DNA from: Muraenolepis orangiensis
Lineage: Eukaryota; Chordata; Actinopteri; Gadiformes; Muraenolepididae
Direction of reading: 5' to 3'
NCBI GenBank assembly: GCA_027704905.1
Contig: CM051005.1
Location: forward strand, 28,409,814 to 28,473,813
DNA: 64,000 nt
The notes under the pieces were generated by a model that had not been told where the DNA came from, ran no database searches, and saw nothing but the letters and a program-made list of their open reading frames with translations. Positions 61,549 through 64,000 of the stretch are shown piece after piece (within the stretch, counting starts at the first letter, position 1; every line of letters begins with the position of its first letter). The position numbers and the translations under genes are program-made.

Positions 61549-63905
61549 GCAGTTACTACTGAGAGTTACTACTTTACTGAGAGTTACGAATGTAGTTCAT
61601 ACTGTACTGTGAGTTACTACTGAGAGTTACTACTGAGAGTAAATATTGTACTGAGAGTTACTACTGAGAGTTACTACTGTACTGAGAGTGACTACTGAGA
61701 GTTACTACTGTACTGAGAGTTACTACTGTACTGAAAGTTACTACTGAGTGTTACTACTGTACTGAGAGTTACTACTGAGAGTTACTACTGTACTTAGAGA
61801 GTTATTAATGTACTTAAATTTACTATTGAGAGTTACTACTGAGAGTTACTACTGTACTCAGAGTTACTACTGAAAGTTACTACTGAACTGGGAGTTACTA
61901 CTGAGAGTTACTACTGTACTGAGAGTTACTACTGAGAGTCACTACTGTACTGAGAGTTACTACTGTACTGAGAGTTACTACTGTACTGAGAGTTACTCGT
62001 GATAGTTTATACTGTACTGAGAGTTACTACTGAGAGTTACTACTGTACTGAGAGTTATTACTGTACTGAGAGTTACTACTGTACTGAGAGTTACTACTGA
62101 GAGTTACTACTGTACTTTCAGTTATTAATGTACTTAAAATGACTATTGAGAGTTACTACTGAGAGTTACTACTGTACTGAGAGTTACTACTGAGAGTTAC
62201 TACTGTACTGAAAGTTACTACTGTACTGAGTGTTACTACTGTACTGATAGTTTCTACTGTACTGAAATGACCTACTGAGAGTTACTACTGTACTGAGAGT
62301 GACTACTGAGAGTTACTACTGAGAGTTACTACTATGAGTGTCTACTTTACTGAGGGTGACTACTGTACTTACAGTTATTAATGTACTTAAAATTACTATT
62401 GAGAGTTACTACTGAGAGTTTCTACTGTACTGAAATGACCTACTGAGAGTTACCACTGTACTGAGAGTTACTACTGAGAGTCACTACTGAGAGTTACTAC
62501 TATGAGTGTCTACTTTACTGAGGGTGACTACTGTACTGAGAGTAACTACTGAGAGTTACTACTGAGAGTAAATATTGTACTGAGAGTGACTACTGAGAGT
62601 TACTACTGTCCTGAGAGTTACTACTGAGAGTAACTACTGTACTGAGAGTTACTACTGTACTGAGAGTTACTTCTGTACTGAGAGTTACTACTGAGAGTCA
62701 CTACTGAGAGTTACTACTATGAGTGTCTACTTTACTGAGGGTGACTACTGTACTGAGAGTAACTACTGAGAGTTACTACTGAGAGTAAATATTGTACTGA
62801 GAGTGACTACTGAGAGTTACTACTGTCCTGAGAGTTACTACTGAGAGTAACTACTGTACTGAGAGTTACTACTGTACTGAGAGTTACTTTTGTACTGAGA
62901 GTTACGACTGAGAGTTACTACTGTACTGAGAGTTACTACTGAGAGTTACTACTGAGAGTTACTACTGTACTGAGAGTTACTATTGAGAGTTACTACTGTA
63001 CTGAGAGTTACTACTGTAGTGAAAGTTACTATTGAGAGTTACTACTGAGAGTTACTACTATGAGTTACTACTGTACTGAGAGTTACTACTGTACTGAGAG
63101 TTACTACTTTACTTAGAGTTACTACTGATAGTGTCTACTTTACTGAGAGTGACTACTGTACTGAGAGTAACTACTGAGAGTTACTACTGAGAGTAAATAT
63201 TGTACTGAGAGTTACTACTGAGAGTAAATATTGTACTGAGAGTGACTACTGAGAGTTACTACTGTACTGAGAGTTACTACTGTACTGAGAGTTACTACTG
63301 AGAGTTACTACTGTACTGAGAGTTACTACTGTACTGAGAGTTACTACTGAGAGTTACTACTGTACTGAGAGTTACTACTGTACTGAGAGTTACTACTGAG
63401 AGTTACTACTGTACTGAGAGTTACTACTGAGAGTTACTACTGTACTGAGAGTTACTACTGTAGTGAAAGTTACTACTGAGAGTTACTACTGTGCTGAGAG
63501 TTACTACTGATAGTTTATACTGTACTGAGAGTAACTACTGAGAGTTACTACTATACTGAGAGTTACTACTGAGAGTTACTACTGTACTTAGAGTTATTAA
63601 TGTACTAAAAGTTACTATTGAGACTTACTACTACTACTTATTACTACTACTGTACTGAGGGTTACTACTGTACTGAGAGTTACTACTGAGAGTTACTACT
63701 GTACTTAGAGTTATTAATGTACTAAAAGTTACTATTGAGACTTACTACTACTACTACTTATTACTACTACTGTACTGAGGGTTACTACTGTACTGAGAGT
63801 TACTACTGTACTGAGAGTTACTACTGTACTGAGGGTTACTACTGTACTGAGAGTTACTACTGTACTGAGGGTTACTACTGTACTGAGAGTTACTACTGTA
63901 CTGAT
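61549..63905 (+). repeat. ACTGAGAGTTACTACTGT minisatellite, block 2
   Basis: About 2.4 kb of the same irregular 13/18-bp units as block 1. Longer duplicated blocks are visible, e.g. TATGAGTGTCTACTTTACTG recurs near 62332, 62508 and 62717. The window's last 95 bp are outside the array, with nothing recognised. Confidence 0.95.
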
Positions 63906-64000
63906 TCCAGAGATATAACCAAAAACTGTACATTTTTAGTTCCACCAAATTTCCACCAAAAGCTCCACTAAATTTGGCTAATTTCTTCCTCCTTGGGCCA

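Overview
This is vertebrate genomic DNA, almost certainly from a ray-finned (teleost) fish. The genes have many short exons with GT-AG introns and 3' AATAAA signals. The products are closely recognisable vertebrate proteins. The mobile elements are typical of teleosts: Rex3 and Rex1-like LINEs, hAT, Tc1/mariner and pogo-like transposons, and tRNA-derived SINEs. Tandem repeats are extraordinarily dense; a gadiform-like genome would fit, but the species is a guess.

Four intact or partial genes are supported, all on the + strand. (1) The 3' two thirds of HECTD3 (E3 ubiquitin ligase), 13 exons from 106 to 5308. (2) A complete RPS8 (40S ribosomal protein eS8), 10734-13210, 208 aa, with four intronic C/D-box snoRNAs in the order expected for SNORD55, SNORD46, SNORD38A and SNORD38B. 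(3) A complete ACADM (mitochondrial medium-chain acyl-CoA dehydrogenase), 42270-46841, 419 aa. (4) A complete RABGGTB (Rab geranylgeranyltransferase beta), 47367-51240, 331 aa. HECTD3 and RPS8 form one conserved neighbourhood (human 1p34) and ACADM-RABGGTB another (human 1p31). Here they are joined by about 29 kb of duplicated and transposon-rich DNA.

Layout: HECTD3 (1-5.4 kb); LINE remnants and minisatellites (5.8-10.1 kb); RPS8 (10.6-13.3 kb); nested hAT/LINE/Tc1 and a 3 kb 31-bp satellite (13.9-22.5 kb); chimeric RPS8 copy A (22.6-25.6 kb) and its flank; Rex3 (28.7-31.5 kb); chimeric RPS8 copy B (31.9-34.5 kb) and its flank; a 1.7 kb pentanucleotide array (37.6-39.3 kb); a pogo-like element (40.5-42.0 kb); ACADM; RABGGTB; then 12 kb of minisatellites and LINE debris to the end, with no gene seen.

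The most unusual signals are these. (a) Minisatellites whose unit is the last few exon bases plus the first intron bases, so that an intact 5' splice site is tandemly repeated, occur at four independent exon ends (RPS8 exon 2; ACADM exons 2, 6 and 9). (b) Two chimeric RPS8 copies carry a new TATA/CCAAT promoter and new 5' exons. They have lost coding ability but keep intact SNORD38-type snoRNAs, which suggests non-coding snoRNA host genes. Copy B shows a tract of about 1.1 kb that matches functional RPS8 with no indel except a change of exactly four minisatellite units. (c) Several perfect hairpin palindromes lie inside older repeats and look like template-switch scars.
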